DNA of 64,000 bases from Phaeosaccion multiseriatum. Taxonomy: Eukaryota; Ochrophyta, other classes. Where the stretch lies: the NCBI GenBank assembly GCA_965112735.1, contig OZ218953.1:2294001-2358000 (forward strand), in the 5' to 3' direction. The notes beneath the pieces are model-generated. The model saw only the letters and a program-made list of their open reading frames with translations. It was not told the origin of the DNA and ran no database searches. The position numbers and the translations under genes were made by a program. Shown in pieces: positions 1-12,433 of this stretch; positions within the stretch are counted from its first letter, which is position 1, and each line of letters begins with the position of its first letter.

Positions 1-3000
1 CCCCCCGGGGCGCCTCCCGAGGGGGTGGTCTTCTTGGTAGCCGGGGTGCAGCGCAGAACTACATCGGAGCGGCGGTGGACGTCGCGGAGGAGCTCACAGA
101 TGCCGCAGGGAAGTCGCTCTCCACTATGGTGCGTGTGCGTGTGCGTGTGTGTGCGTGTGCGTGTGTGTGTCATGTGTGTGTGTGTGTGCGTGCGTGTGTG
201 CGTGTGTGTGTGAGAGAGAGAGTGCGGGCAGCAGGCAATGAGAGAGGGGCTCAAGCGCTTTAGGTGGTTAAGGTCACCGTGAGCCTCACCACGACTCTGG
301 CCGTAAGATGACTACGCTACAGCAGTTGGTGATACATCAGCAACGTGCCTGCTGGCCCAGTGGCCAGCCCCCTGGTACCTCCTCGGCACCTCTGCTGATG
401 GACTAATTCCTGCCGATGTTGCTGTATCACCAACTACTGTGGCTACTGTGCTTCCTCAGGTGGCCTGCATCAAACCCAATCGGGAGCTTCGCTCGGGGGC
501 CTTCAATGCCCGATACGTGTCTGAGCAGATAAGGGCCATGAAACTGGTGCGTCAGGGTGAAACTGTGAAAATGAGGAAGTGGCTATGAGCGCCCCCCCTT
601 GGCCTTAGTCAGTCAACCCCCGCCCCCTTGGAAGAAGATAGGAAGGCAGGGGGAGGAGACATCTCTCCCCATCAGAGGACTGACCCTCCCCATCGAAAGA
701 GGAAGAAGAAAGGAAGAAAGAAAGGAAGGAAGGAAGGGAGGAAGGAAGGAAGGAAGGAAGGGAGGAAGGAAGGAAGAAAGGAAGGAAGGAAGGAAGAAAG
801 GAAGCACGGAAGGAAGGAAGGAAGAAAGGAAGAAAGGAAGAAAGGAAAGAAGGAAGCAAGGAAGGAAGGAAGGAAGGAAGGAAGGAAGGAAGGAAGGAAG
901 AAAGGAAGAAAGGAAGGAAGAAAGGAAGGAAGGAAGGAAGGAAGGAAGCATGAATCGCACGACTGACTCCCCCGCCCCTTATGTCTCTACCCGACGCTTC
1001 CTCCCTCCCCATATGCCTCTACCCACGAACCCTCCAAGGTGGAGCTGGCTCGGGGCATGTACCATGGAGGCAGCCCCAGCCCTTGCTTCTCCAGCCTGTC
1101 CTACTCAAAGCTCGAGCACATGCACCGCCGCAGCCTACAGGAGGGGGGGGGAGGAGGAGGAGGAGGAGGAGTGAAGGTGCTGCGGCTTGTGCGCTGCCCG
1201 AGAGAGTTCAGCAGGGCAGTGCTCGCCGCCAAGGGGATGGAAGAGGGGCAGGTGCTCTGGGGAAGGTAAGGGGGGGGGGGGAGGGGGTGTGGGGAGAGGG
1301 AGGGAGGGAGGGAGGGAGGACTACTAAGTGTTGATCGTATTCGCTTCTTCAATGTGCCTTGGGACCCTTTTAGCTCAGAAACTCAACTTGCCTTCCTTCC
1401 TTCCTTCCTTCCTCCCTCCCTTCGTCCGTCAATGTCTTCACGCCACCTCAGGACGCACGTGTTTGTGCGTCACGCTGCCGTCGAGGTGGTGCGTCAGCTC
1501 TACGCAGGGACCGCAGGCACCGAGGCATGGGGGGGAGGGGGGGGGGCAGCCGCTGCAGCAGCAGCAGCAGTAGGGGGACGAGGGGGAGGAGGGGGAGGAG
1601 GGGGAGGAGGGGGAGGAGGGAAGGCCGGCTCAGGCTCGGGTTTAGAGGGAACGGCGGTGTCGGCCGCCGCCGGAGTGCGAACATGGGTGGTGAGGATGCT
1701 CTTCCGCCGCCTGCTGCTGTGGTACCGCGCTCGCAACTGCTGGTTGTGGCTCCTGAGGGGCGTCAGGGGGAGAAGGGCCGCCCTTGTGAGTCTGGTGCGA
1801 AGCGGCTTTGGGGCCCTTTTGAGGCTGTGGCTGAAGCGGAGGGAGGCGGAGGAGGGGCTGCGAAGGAGGGAAGAAGAACAAGAAGAACAAGAACAAGAAC
1901 AAGAAAGAGGGGGAGCAGGAGGTGGACTGCGAGGAGGAGGAGGAGGAGGAGGAGGAGGAGGAGGAGGAGGAGGAGGAGGAGGAGGAGGAGGAGGAGGAGG
2001 AGGAGGAGAAGCAGAGACCGCGGTTGTGCTTGCAAGAGACGATGATACTGCTACTGCTCAGGGAGGGCTGGCTGTATCACCAACTGCACCACAGAGCCCT
2101 GCCGCCGAGGGTGCCTCGTCCAGAGTATCCACTGGCAGCGTGAGCGGCACTGGGACCGGCATGGACTCGAGTAGGAAGAAGAGGACGAAGAAGGAGAAGG
2201 AGAAGAAGAATGAGAAGGGGAAGAAGGCGGCGGCGGACGAGGTAGAGGAGGAGGAAGAGGAAGAGGGGAAGGAGGAGGAGGAGGAGGAGGAGGAGGAGGA
2301 GGAACGCGAAGCAGCTATCCACATGCACATGGCAGGCCTCAAGGAGGGAAAGCGCCGCCTCAAGCCTCGGCAGGGCATGGCAGCGGCCCAAGGTGAGGCC
2401 TTCACAGTCGGGGAGGACGAGCAGGAAGGGGACGACGACGAGGACGAGAAGGAAGACAAACAGAAGGACGAGGAGGAGGAGGAGGAGGAGGAGGAGGACG
2501 AAGAGGAGGAAGGTATCGTGGTGGTGTGCGAGGAGTGCGTGAAACGGCCTGCCAGTGTGTGGTGCCCCTCCTGCCCGAGTGCGTACTGCGGCTTGTGCAG
2601 CGCCTTTGTGCACACGGCGAGCAGGGTCATGAAGACGCATGCTCCGGTGCCGGTCGGGCTCATGCCCAGGCCGGGGGACAGCTTTGACGCCGGCCTCATC
2701 GATGGTGATGGTGGTGGTGGTGGTGGTGGTGGTGGTGGTGGGAGTGAGGAGGACGGGGAAGGGGTTGAGAAGAAGGAGATGAAGGAGATGAAGGAGAAGA
2801 AGGGGAACAAGGAGAAGCAGCAGACTGGGGAGGGGGAGGCGGAGGTGGGGTGGGAGGCGGACGAGGGAAAAGCCACGGCGGCAGGGGGAGGGGGACATAG
2901 CAGAGCCAAGAGCTCGACGACGCAGACGCAGAAGCTTCTATCGCTAGCCACCAGCCCCGGCAAGCGGCCGAGGAGGGGACGGGCGACGAACGGCAAGGAC

Positions 3001-3616
3001 GGGGGTGGTCCCCCGGGATCGCTCACCGGCATGGCCGAGCTGGTAAGTCAATGACCACGGGGGGCGTGGGGGGAGGGAAGGTGAAGGTTCTTCCATCAGC
3101 ACTGTACTCACAACTGTCCATGCTACCCTCTCTTCTTTCTCACACACACACGCACACACACGCACGCACGCACGCACGCACATGACACACCTCACGGTGA
3201 CGTCACCACGATGACGTCACACCTGTGCGCAGATGCCCGGCGAAGGGGTGGCAGCAGGAGAGGGGGGAGAGCTGAGTCCGTCCACCTGTCCGTCGTCGCT
3301 GTCTCCTTCCTACCGAGGCGGGGGGGGGGATGGCAGTGGACGGTCGGGGGGTCCCGACACCTCACCCGCACCCACCGGACAGGGGCAGGGGCAAGGGCAG
3401 GTGTGCGCCATCAAATCGTGCTCCAAATTGGCCACCAAGGGCGTGACCATGCGCTTCTGCGACAAGCACTACATCGACTTTAAAAAGGTGAGGGATGGCA
3501 GTGGACGGACCATGATCATATCACACTCATACGCCTCTGGGGGGCTGTTTGCTGACCTCTCGAGCCTGTCCATATGCCTGCCCATATGCCTGCCCATATG
3601 CTTGCCTCTCTTCCCC

Positions 3617-3670
<54 letters not shown>

Positions 3671-6419
3671 CTCCGCAGATGATGGCCCCTGCCCTGGGCG
3701 ATGGCGACGACTCGAGTTCGGAGAAGACCACCAACCTGCACAACCAAATCGCGCTCCTCAAGAAGCAACTTGCCGACAGTGGCCAGCAGGCGCTAGAGTT
3801 TGTCTCGCTGGACACGGTACGAAGGAGGGGAGGGGAGGGGAGGGGAGGGGAGAGGGGCGGGAAGGGGGGGGGTGAGCAAGGGAAGGAGAGCCTTACGTAC
3901 AGTAGGCCTATACTGTACAGAAATCACAAATGGACTTGTACTTGCAACTTGCACTGATCAGCGCGACTGGAATCTGTCTTCCCCCCCGGGCGTGCTCAGA
4001 ACGCATGGGCTGCTGCTTCTGCTGCTACTTTGCCTCTGCTTCTAACCCGGGCCTCTCTCCCTCTCTCCCTCCTTCCCTCCTTCCCTCCTTCCCTGCGTCT
4101 CTCCCTCCCGACCCACTCAAACCCTGAACTGAAACTGAGCCTGGCCCGTTGTATCCCCACCTGCCCCTCCCCCCAGGCCCGCGAGCGCATGCAAGAGGCC
4201 GTGCAGAAGCTTCTGGCAGGGGACGAAAGCGCCGAGAATGACATCGATAAGTGGGATAAAACCATCCGCATGCACCCGGACTACGCCAAAGAGTGAGTGC
4301 GTGCCTTGCCTACCTGGCCTGTCTGGGCTGTCTGGGCTGTCTGGGCTGTCTGGAGTCCGGCCAAGGGTAGCGGTTACGGGTGGCGGTTACGGGTGGCGGT
4401 TACGGGTGGCGGTCACGGGTGGTGGCTACGGATGTGTACTGGTGGGGTGCGGTCTGGTAGGAGGGGCTCTAAGAGATAGGGGTGGTAGCAGGGGTGGTGT
4501 CAGGAGGAGGCAGAGGAGAGGAGGGGGGTGGGAAAAGGTGGTGGAGGAGGTCGCCATACTTCGAAGTCTCGAGCGGCAGCAGAAGCAGCAGCAGCAGTAG
4601 TAGCTGTATATCGTGGCAGGAGGACGAGGGACCGATGCCTCAGCCTCCCTCCCTCCCTCCCTCCCTCCCTCCCTCCCTCCCTCCCTCCCTCCCTCCCTCC
4701 CTCCCTCCCTCCCTCCCTCCCTCCCTCCCTCCCTCCCTCCCTCCCTCCCTCCCTCCCTCCCTCCCTCCCTCCCTCCCTCCCTCCCTCCCTCCCTCCCTCC
4801 CTCCCTCCCTCCCTCCCTCCCTCCCTCCCTCCCTCCCTCCCTCCCTCCCTCCCTCCCTCCCTCCCTCCCTCTCTCCGTCCCTCCGTCCCTCCCTCCCTCC
4901 CTCCCTCCCTCCCTCCCTCCCTCCCCCCCTCCCTCCCTCTCCCCAACCCCCTTCCTGCTCCTCAGACAGCAGCAGAAGGCCGAGCAGTGGGAGAAGGCCA
5001 ACGCAGACAACAACAAAGAGGCCCTCCGAGCCATGCGCAAGCTTATCCCCCCAGGTGGGTGGTAGTGGATGGGGGGGGAGATGGCAATGGATGGCAGTGG
5101 ATGGCAGTGGATGGCAGTGGATGGGGTGGGCACGAGGGCGCACGAGTGCGTGCGCGCGTTTGTGTGTGTGTGTTTGGGCGCACGTGGGTGTGATGAAAGA
5201 GCGTTGAATGTATGAATGTATTTCGTCTCTGAAGCCCCCGCCCCTCCCCCCCATCCCTTACCCTCCTCCTCCTCCTCCTCCTCCTCCTCCTCCTCCTCCT
5301 CCTCCTCCTCCTCCTCCTCCTCCTCCTCCTCCTCCTCCTCCTCCTCCTCCTCCTCCTCCTCCTCCTCCTCCTCCTCCTCCTCCTCCTCCTCCTCCTCCTC
5401 CTCCTCCTCCTCCTCCTCCTCCTCCTCCTCCTCCTCCTCCTCCTCCTCCTCCTCCTCCTCCTCCTCCTCCTCCTCCTCCTCCTCCTCCTCCTCCTCCTCC
5501 TCCTCCTCCTCCTCCTCCTCCTCCTCCTCCTCCTCCTCCTCCTCCTCCTCCTCCTCCTCCTCCTCCTCCTCCTCCTCCTCCTCCTCCTCCTCCTCCTCCT
5601 CCTCCTCCTCCTCCTCCTCCTCCTCCTCCTCCTCCTCCTCCTCCTCCTCCTCCTCCTCCTCCTCCTCCCCCTCCTCCTCATCCTCCTTCTCCTCCTCCTC
5701 CTCCTCTTCCACAGACATCCGCAGTAGCAGCGTGGCGAAGATGATGAAGGAGGGCCTTCCCCGGGCGGCTGCTCAGCGCCTGCACAAGACCAAGGTGCTG
5801 CACTGGTGCAGATGGCACCCCGACGATGTCAAGTTCATTCACATTGCCGACCTACAGACCAAGTACAGCAATCAGGTGCGTGGGGTGGGTGGGTGGGTGG
5901 GTGGGTGGGTGGGTGGGTGGGTGGAGATTTGGTGGCAGCAGTTGGGAGGGTTGTGTCGGTGCCTGGTGTCAGCTGCTACTACTACTGACTCCCTCCCTCC
6001 CTCCCTCCCTCCCTCCCTCTCCCATTGATTGCCACCCATCCCCATCCCCAGGGGCTGGACATCATGGAGATGCGGGCAGTGTGGGCCTCCATGCCCTCGG
6101 AGTTTGAGCTTGACAATGAGGGCAAGAAGGCCCTGTGGAGAGACATGTTCTGTCAGAAGCTGCAAGAGCTCACCACCAAGGAGGAGAGGGGCTCCTTGGG
6201 CAAGCAGGAGAAGCGAAGCAACGCATACAAGGTGCGTGTGGACGCTGATAAGAGGGGTGCTGCAGGACTGGGCGTATCCCTCGTCTTCTCTCCTTTGCAT
6301 TGCGTCTCCCTCCCTCCCTCTCTCCCTCCCTCCCTCCCTCCCTCCCTCCCTCCCTCCCTCCCTCCCTCCCTCCCTCCCTCCCTCCCTCCCTCCCTCCCTC
6401 CCTCCCTCCCTCCCTCCCT

Positions 6420-6451
<32 letters not shown>

Positions 6452-8701
6452 TCTCCCTCCCTCCTCCCTACCTCTCTCCGCGTTCGTGGTATCCCCAAGA
6501 GAAGGGGCTTTGGTGACCTACCATTGTTGTGTGATTGTTGTGTGTGCGCATCTCTCTCTCTACCACCACAGTTGTGGTGTGTCTCTCTCTACCGCCACAG
6601 TTGCTGCTGTGTGTGCAGATGTCATCACGCAGCGTCGAAGAGAGAAAAAACTACCACTGATACGCTCTTTTGTACGCACATGCTCACTTACGTATACACA
6701 CACACGCACACACACACAAAAACACAAACAAACACACACACACGCGCACACACACACAAACACACTCCTTAGGACACGGAGGAGCTTCAGTGCTACGACC
6801 CGGACATTGCCCCCTCCAAGCGGGCGCTGCTCAAGTCCACGGCCTTCGAGCCTTCCGCATCGCCGAGCGATATTACGGAGCTCATCGGGAGCGGGGCGGG
6901 GGGCGGAGTGAGGCATCGCACCAGCGCTCTCGGCCTGGAGGGGGGAGGAGGAGCGGCGGGGCCGGCTAAGGTGGAGGCCTGGGTGCACGTGATGAAGCAG
7001 GAGGGGGAGCACAAGGCGGCGAATGCTGCCGTTGCTGCTGCTGCTGATGGAGGAGGAGCAGCGGAAGGAGGGGAAGAACGGGAAGGAGGGGAAGGAGGGG
7101 AAGGCGGGGAAGGCGGGGGTAAAGAAGCGAAGAGTCAGAAGCTCTTTTGCTGCTTTAGGAGGGACAAACTCCAGGTCAGTGGTGCCCTTTCCGCTCAGTC
7201 GGGGCGGTGCGAAAACCGTTAGACTGGCATTCATCAGCTCATTGCTTGCGCGAAGCTCGAAGACGCTGACACTGACTCCTCTCTCTCTCTCTCCCACTTT
7301 ACACACACACTCTCTCTCACTTTGTCTATCTCTGTATTCTCTGCGTATCCACCTGCCGCTCCCCCCCCCCCCCCCAGTTCTTCTTGACAGATAGCACGAG
7401 TATGTCGGCAGTCGCAGCAGCAGCCGCAGCAGGAGGAGGAGTAGGAGGAGACGACAGTAGTAGCAGTGGTGCTGGTGGCAGCCCCAGCACAACTCGACCG
7501 GAGCTGCCCCAGTTCTCCATCCGCCTGGACGAGAACTTTGAGGTGACCAAGGCCGGAGATCACCCCCCGGGGTCGCTAGCGCTCGTGCTCAAGGGAGACA
7601 AGAGGTGAGTGGGAGGGAAAGGAAACAAGGGGGGGGCAAGGACACACACACACACGGGGGGGGAGGCGGGAGCGGGGGGGGATGGCAGTGGATGGGAGGG
7701 GGTGGGGACGGCAGTGAAAGTGCAGCAGGAGAGGAGAGGGAGCGGGGGCGCTCCAGTCTGTGGCAGTGCGCCTTGTAGGGTGCAGTAGTTGGTGATACAG
7801 CAGATGCTCGGCCACCATGAAGCATCACATTGAGGAAGCTGTATCATTAAGGGTTAAAGAAGTAGCCCCCGTCCCCATATACCTTCAACTGTCCCCATCG
7901 AGCAGGCACGTGAAGCTCACCTTCGAGTCTGAGGAGGTATGCAGCAGGTGGACGAAGACCCTCGGAGACTTCATCTCCACGGAGAAGCTCGCCGCTGCCT
8001 ATGGTGTCGCAAATCACAGGGAGAGCGGGAGCAGCGCTGGAGCCGAACACGCACCCCCCCCCCCTCCCCTGCTACCCCGGGGGGCTGCGGATGACAGCAA
8101 GGCATCAGCAGCTGCAGCAGCAGCAGCAGCAGCAGGAGGAGGAGGAGGAGGAGAAGCAGCAACACCACCACCGCCGCCGATGCCGGCCTTCCTTGCCGCT
8201 ATTCAGAGCAGGGGCGGCGGAGTGGCTGGGAGGGGGAGAGGGAGAGGAGGGGGTGCAGGTGCCGCAGCGGGGTTGATGGATGCGATTGCTTCACGGCGGA
8301 AGAGTTCCGCCTCGGCCCCCTCCTCCGCAGATCCCGGCAGAGGAGGGGCGCCGGCTGGACTGATGGCGGCAATACAGGCGAGGGCAGCGGGCGGAGGGGA
8401 GGAAGGAGGGGGACGGAGGGGAGGAGGAGGGAGAGGGGGGCTTCTGGAGGCTATAGCAGGGAGAGGAAGAGGAGGAGGGGGACGAGGAGGACGAGGAGGA
8501 GGACGAGGAGGAGCGAGAGCAGGACTGATGGAGGCAATTGCCGCGAGGGGAGGAGGCGAAGGAGGTAGAGGAGGGGCAGGGAGGGGGGGGCTCATGGAAG
8601 CTATAGCCGGGAGAGGACAAGGAGGAGAGGGGGGAGGAGGGAGAGGCGTGGGAGGGAGAGAGGGGCTTATGGAAGCCATAGCCGCGAGGGGAAGGGGATG
8701 A
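1..8701 (+). CDS. Myosin-like heavy chain with B-box, PH domain and WH2-like tail (5' partial)
   Basis: Actin-based motor, cut by the left edge of the window. Exons read: <1-128, 460-546, 1039-1265, 1452-3042, 3233-3487, 3679-3816, 4177-4292, 4966-5054, 5715-5875, 6052-6231, 6773-7174, 7378-7604, 7906-8701 (TGA). Joining exons 1 and 2 gives STMVACIKPN followed by a stretch ending YVSEQIRAMKL, the conserved myosin segment after loop 2. Exons 3 and 4 give the converter and ...LWGRTHVFVRHA, matching the family's GKTKVFLRAG. An Arg/Trp-rich helical neck follows, then poly-Gly and poly-Glu tracts, a B-box-type zinc finger at 2527-2640 (C-x2-C-x8-C-x2-C-x4-C-x2-C-x4-H), a second C-x4-C-x12-C-x2-H finger at 3401-3473, coiled-coil exons, a PH-like domain (about 7120-8000, including HVKLTFESEEVCSRW) and seven WH2-like helices. 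Motor, converter and PH similarity are strong; the class cannot be assigned because most of the head lies outside. Confidence 0.82.
317..443. mobile_element. Short inverted repeat, MITE-like, in a myosin intron
   Basis: The arm at about 317-347 contains CAGCAGTTGGTGATACATC. The arm at about 416-443 is its near-complement, containing GCTGTATCACCAACTACTG. Both lie inside the intron 129-459. The arm sequence is the same motif scattered elsewhere in the window, which suggests the ends of a very small non-autonomous element. No clear target duplication was found. Confidence 0.4.
690..952. repeat. (GGAA)n microsatellite in intron 547-1038
   Basis: Long run of GGAA/GAAA units with a few substitutions. 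It is one of the few introns whose repeat is purine-rich on the sense strand. Overlapping Lys/Arg- or Phe/Pro/Ser-rich open frames are repeat artefacts. Confidence 0.95.
4370..4432. repeat. Minisatellite in a myosin intron
   Basis: About four copies of a 13-14 base unit containing CGGTTACGGGTGG, inside the intron 4293-4965. Confidence 0.7.
4643..4945. repeat. (CCCT)n array next to a 3' splice site
   Basis: Roughly 75 tetranucleotide units in the intron 4293-4965, ending about 20 bases before the acceptor CTCAG. It supplies a greatly extended polypyrimidine tract for the exon at 4966. Confidence 0.97.
5263..5712. repeat. (CTC)n array next to a 3' splice site
   Basis: About 450 bases of nearly pure CTC/TCC units occupying most of the intron 5055-5714 and running into the acceptor at TTCCACAG. 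The poly-Ser, poly-Pro and poly-Glu frames over it are artefacts. Confidence 0.97.
6303..6448. repeat. (CCCT)n and (CCTG)n tract in a myosin intron
   Basis: CCCT units followed by CCTG units inside the intron 6232-6772. The same intron also holds CA-rich DNA at 6695-6765, just before its acceptor. Confidence 0.93.
8181..8698 (+). other. Seven tandem WH2-like helices closing the myosin-like protein
   Basis: Within the last exon the motif (L/M)-x-A-I-x-(A/S/G)-R recurs seven times, near 8181, 8269, 8351, 8437, 8520, 8587 and 8662: FLAAIQSR, LMDAIASR, LMAAIQAR, LLEAIAGR, LMEAIAAR, LMEAIAGR, LMEAIAAR. Arg/Gly-rich linkers of 15-25 residues separate them, and a PPPPPMP stretch precedes the first. 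This matches the amphipathic helix of actin-binding WH2 motifs, which usually carry a following LKKV/T; here Gly/Arg replaces it. Actin-monomer binding is therefore an inference. Confidence 0.55.
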
Positions 8702-9262
8702 GGAGAGAGAGGGAGGGTCTGGGGGGGGGGATAGCACAGACGGCAGTGGATGGGGGAGGTCAAGTCCTGACACCCGCCACTCGTCAAATGGCTTTCCCGA
8801 GACATGGCGCCGAGAGGGTGGTCCAGCCCCCCCGGGAAGTATCACCAACTTGTTTATGTATATAAACTTGTTCTTTCAGAACTCCTCCTTCGAATTTGCT
8901 CTTATTGCTCGCGACGGCGGTGGCGGGTGTTTCCCCTCCTCCTTCTCCCTCCTCGCATATCCCCCTCCCCCCCCCTCCCCCGCCTCCTCCCCTCCCCTCT
9001 TCTCCTTTCCCAATCGACTGCCATTCTCTACCCTTCTAGTTTTAACATGCGCCGGGCAGCGGCACCTAAATATGGTGGCTGCCTGACTCTCCCACCCACC
9101 CCACCCACCTCACCCACCCCACCTATGCCCTACACCACGCCGCACTTTCCCTCAAATCTAAATCTAACTGCCTGCTGCTGCGAAGGCAAGCTTCTGTGCT
9201 GTGACTGCTTGCTGACTGGTGGCTAGCTAGCTCGCTCGCTCGCTCGCTTGCTCGGTCGGTCT
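8702..9262. other. Convergent intergenic spacer
   Basis: Holds the 3' ends of the myosin-like gene (+) and the transhydrogenase gene (-). It contains one copy of the dispersed GTATCACCAACT motif near 8839, C/T-rich DNA and a (CTCG/CTAG)n run at 9225-9255. No additional gene is seen. Confidence 0.7.
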
Positions 9263-12200
9263 TTACCTCTCCCCGTGACTGGTGTAGTGCGCCTTCACCT
9301 CTGTCAGCAGCCCCTCGATGGTGCTCTTGGCGTCTCCCAGGAGCATATCGGTGTTGGGCTGTGCATGCACGGGGGGGGGGGGGGATGGCAATGGACGGGA
9401 GAGGAGAGCAATTAGAGATAGAGATGCTGACGACGCCCTTGGACTCAAAGGTAAGGCGCTCGAGCATGACATGATATGATATGATATGATCCCTCACTAC
9501 CTTGAGTGCCACATCACACCACACAAAGCACCAGCGAGTTCGGCCTTCAGCCTCCTCCCTCTCGTCTCCTCGCCGCCCAACACACACACACCACACGGCA
9601 TACCGTACCGATCGAAGAGATCCAATACAACGCCTCCTACCCGCCCGACCATTGACTCATGCATCTTCCCACCCACCCACCCACCCAACCATTGACTTAT
9701 GCAGCCACCCCACCCACCTTAAAGAAGACAGGGTTGTCGACCCCCGCATATCCCGAGGCCATGCTCCTCTTGAGCATGATGACTTGCTTGGCATCCCACA
9801 CGCGAATGACGGGCATGCCCGCAATCACACTGTTGGGGTCCTCCAGCGCGGCGCTATTGACCGTGTCGTTGGCCCCCACCACGAGGCACACGTCCGCGTC
9901 GCTGAGTTCGTCATTAATCTCGTCCATCTCAAAGACAATGTCATAGGGCACGCCTGCCTCCGCCAAGAGCACGTTGAGCTGTCCAGGCATGCGCCCGGCC
10001 ACAGGGTGGATGGCGAACTTGACCTGTGTGGGTGTGTTGTGTGTGGGTGGGGGCGGAGGGTGGGGGGGGTCGGGGGGATGTGAGGTAGGGTGCGAGGGAG
10101 GACTTGTCGTGAGAATGAGACATGAAATGCGTGGGAAGGGGAAAGGAACCCATACACACAAGGAGAGAGAGAGAGAGAGGACCAGACCAACCTGCCCCGG
10201 GGCTTCCACCCTCAAACACACGCGCACACATGCACACACGTACATCCCCCCCCCCCCCCCCAACTTTCACACCCAATCACACCCACCCCCACACCCACCC
10301 CCACACCCACCCTCCCTCCTCCACCCTCCCTCACAAAAAAACAAACGCACCTTGACTCCATGCTTGGTGAGTATCTTAACCATCTCGGCACACGCGTACT
10401 GCGCCTGCGAAACCGCCATGCCGTAGCCGGGCACAATCACCACCTTCTTGGCGTCTGTGAGCATGCCGGCGGTGGAGGGTGTGTCGGTGGTGGTGTGCTC
10501 GCCGGTGATTGCCATGCGCTCGCCTTTGCCGGTGGCCTTGGTGCCGTAGCCACCGAGGATCACGCTTAAAATGTCTCTGTTCATGGCTGAAGGGAGGGAT
10601 GGATGGATGGAGGGAGGGAGGGAGGGATGGATGGAGGATGGAGGGAAGGAGGGGAGGATGGGGAGGGTGTGAGAGAGGGGGAAAGGGGAGGAGAGGGAGG
10701 GAAGGGAGAGAGATGGGGAGAGGGAGAGGGAGGAAGGACGAAGGGAGAAAGAGGGAGAAAGAGTGGGAGGAAGGACACGCCTGTATGTGGTCACCACCCG
10801 CCGTCAATCAAGCCCTCCTCTCTTCTCGCAAAAACCCGCACACACACATGCACTCACCCTCACACATGATCTTGGTGAGGAAAGCTCCGCTGCTGCCGAT
10901 GAGCGCTCCCACCACGGTGAGCAGTGGCTTATCCAGCATGAAGCCCTCTGCGCACAGGGCCCAGCCGCTGTATGAGTTCAGCACGGTGATCACAACTGGC
11001 ATGTCCGCGCCGCCGATGGATGCCGTCATGTGCAGGCCCAGCGCGCCGCTGCCCACCGCGGACAGCCCTGTGAACATGTGCGCAGTGCAGCAGTTGGTGG
11101 TACAGAGCAGAGCACGTGGCACGGTAGGTAGGTAGGGGGGGGGGGGGGGCGTGTGAGGATGATGAGTAGGAGCGAAGCGTCTCATGCATACAAACACGAT
11201 ATCCAAAAGCCAAGCGGAGCACAAAAGGGGAGGCGGCGGAAGGCGAGTGGTTTGGGGGCTTAGCTCAGCTCCCGCTCGTCCTCCTCGCTCCTCGCTGGCG
11301 CACGCCTTCTCTACCCCATCCCTCTCCCCTCCTTCCCTCCCACCCCAACTCACCCAGAAGCGCCATGCCGGTCTCGGGAGAGGGGTTGGTGATAAATGCT
11401 CCCATCCCCGCCAGGCACGCCAACCCCACCGCAGAGTTCATTGCATCCCTCCCGGGCAGCGACAAGGCCGCGGACTTCAGCAAGCCCTGAAGCTTACCAA
11501 AGGCCACCACGGAGCCTGTGGCCGTGGCACCCCCTATGAAGGTGGCGAGGTAGATGGAGGTGAGCCTCACTGTGTCCATCAAGGCAGGGTCGTTGCAGTG
11601 ATGCAGATAGTCCCCCAGTGCCCCTGCCACCGCTGCGGCCCCCACGAGTGAGTGAAACGCCGCCACCGTCTGCGGCAGCTCCGTAGGGCCAATCTTTTTG
11701 CCAATGCTGTACCCCACTGCCCCGCCCGTACCCAGCAGAGCCGCGATTTGCGCCAGTTGAGGCGCCGTCGGAGAGATGGTGCCAATCGTGCTCGCCAGCC
11801 CAAATGTAACGCCACTCATGCCCAACACGTTTCCGAGTCGGGCGGTGCGCTGACTGGACAGACCGCCAATTCCGCCAATGCAGCAAAGCCCGGCGGCGGT
11901 GGCGGCGACCGCATCGAGCTCCGCATAGCCCATTCCTTTGCCGAAACCGTAGCCCGTGACGAGGGCGGCGGCGGGGATGGCGTACAGTTGGTAGTGCTCC
12001 TCGGGGTCGTCGGGACGCTTGAACATGTCCAGCATCTATTCAATGATGGATGACAGTGGATGGCAGTGGATGGGGTGGTGGGGGGGGGGTTTAGGGAGAA
12101 CATCGATGTGAGTGGATCCTAACTGGGTGGTGCCTACGGGGAGGCAGCAAGTGTAGGAGAGGAGACCACACCACACTATACCGCACCCCCAACCCTCCTC

Positions 12201-12378
12201 CCTCCCTATGGATGGCACTCTGCGGCGCTCTACCACCATCCCATTGCCCCAGCATCCCATGGCCCGGAGCCCCTGCTGTCCGACCGCCCCAGAGTTGAAC
12301 CTCAACTTACCTTCTTGGTCACAAGGAAGCCTCCCGCGATGTTCACAGCGGAAACCATCGTGGCAGCCGCACCAATCG

Positions 12379-12433
<55 letters not shown>

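Noticed and set aside
4426-5744. Long poly-Glu, poly-Ser, poly-Pro and poly-Arg frames on both strands
   Set aside because: They cover the CCCT and CTC tracts of myosin introns whose flanking exons splice in phase.
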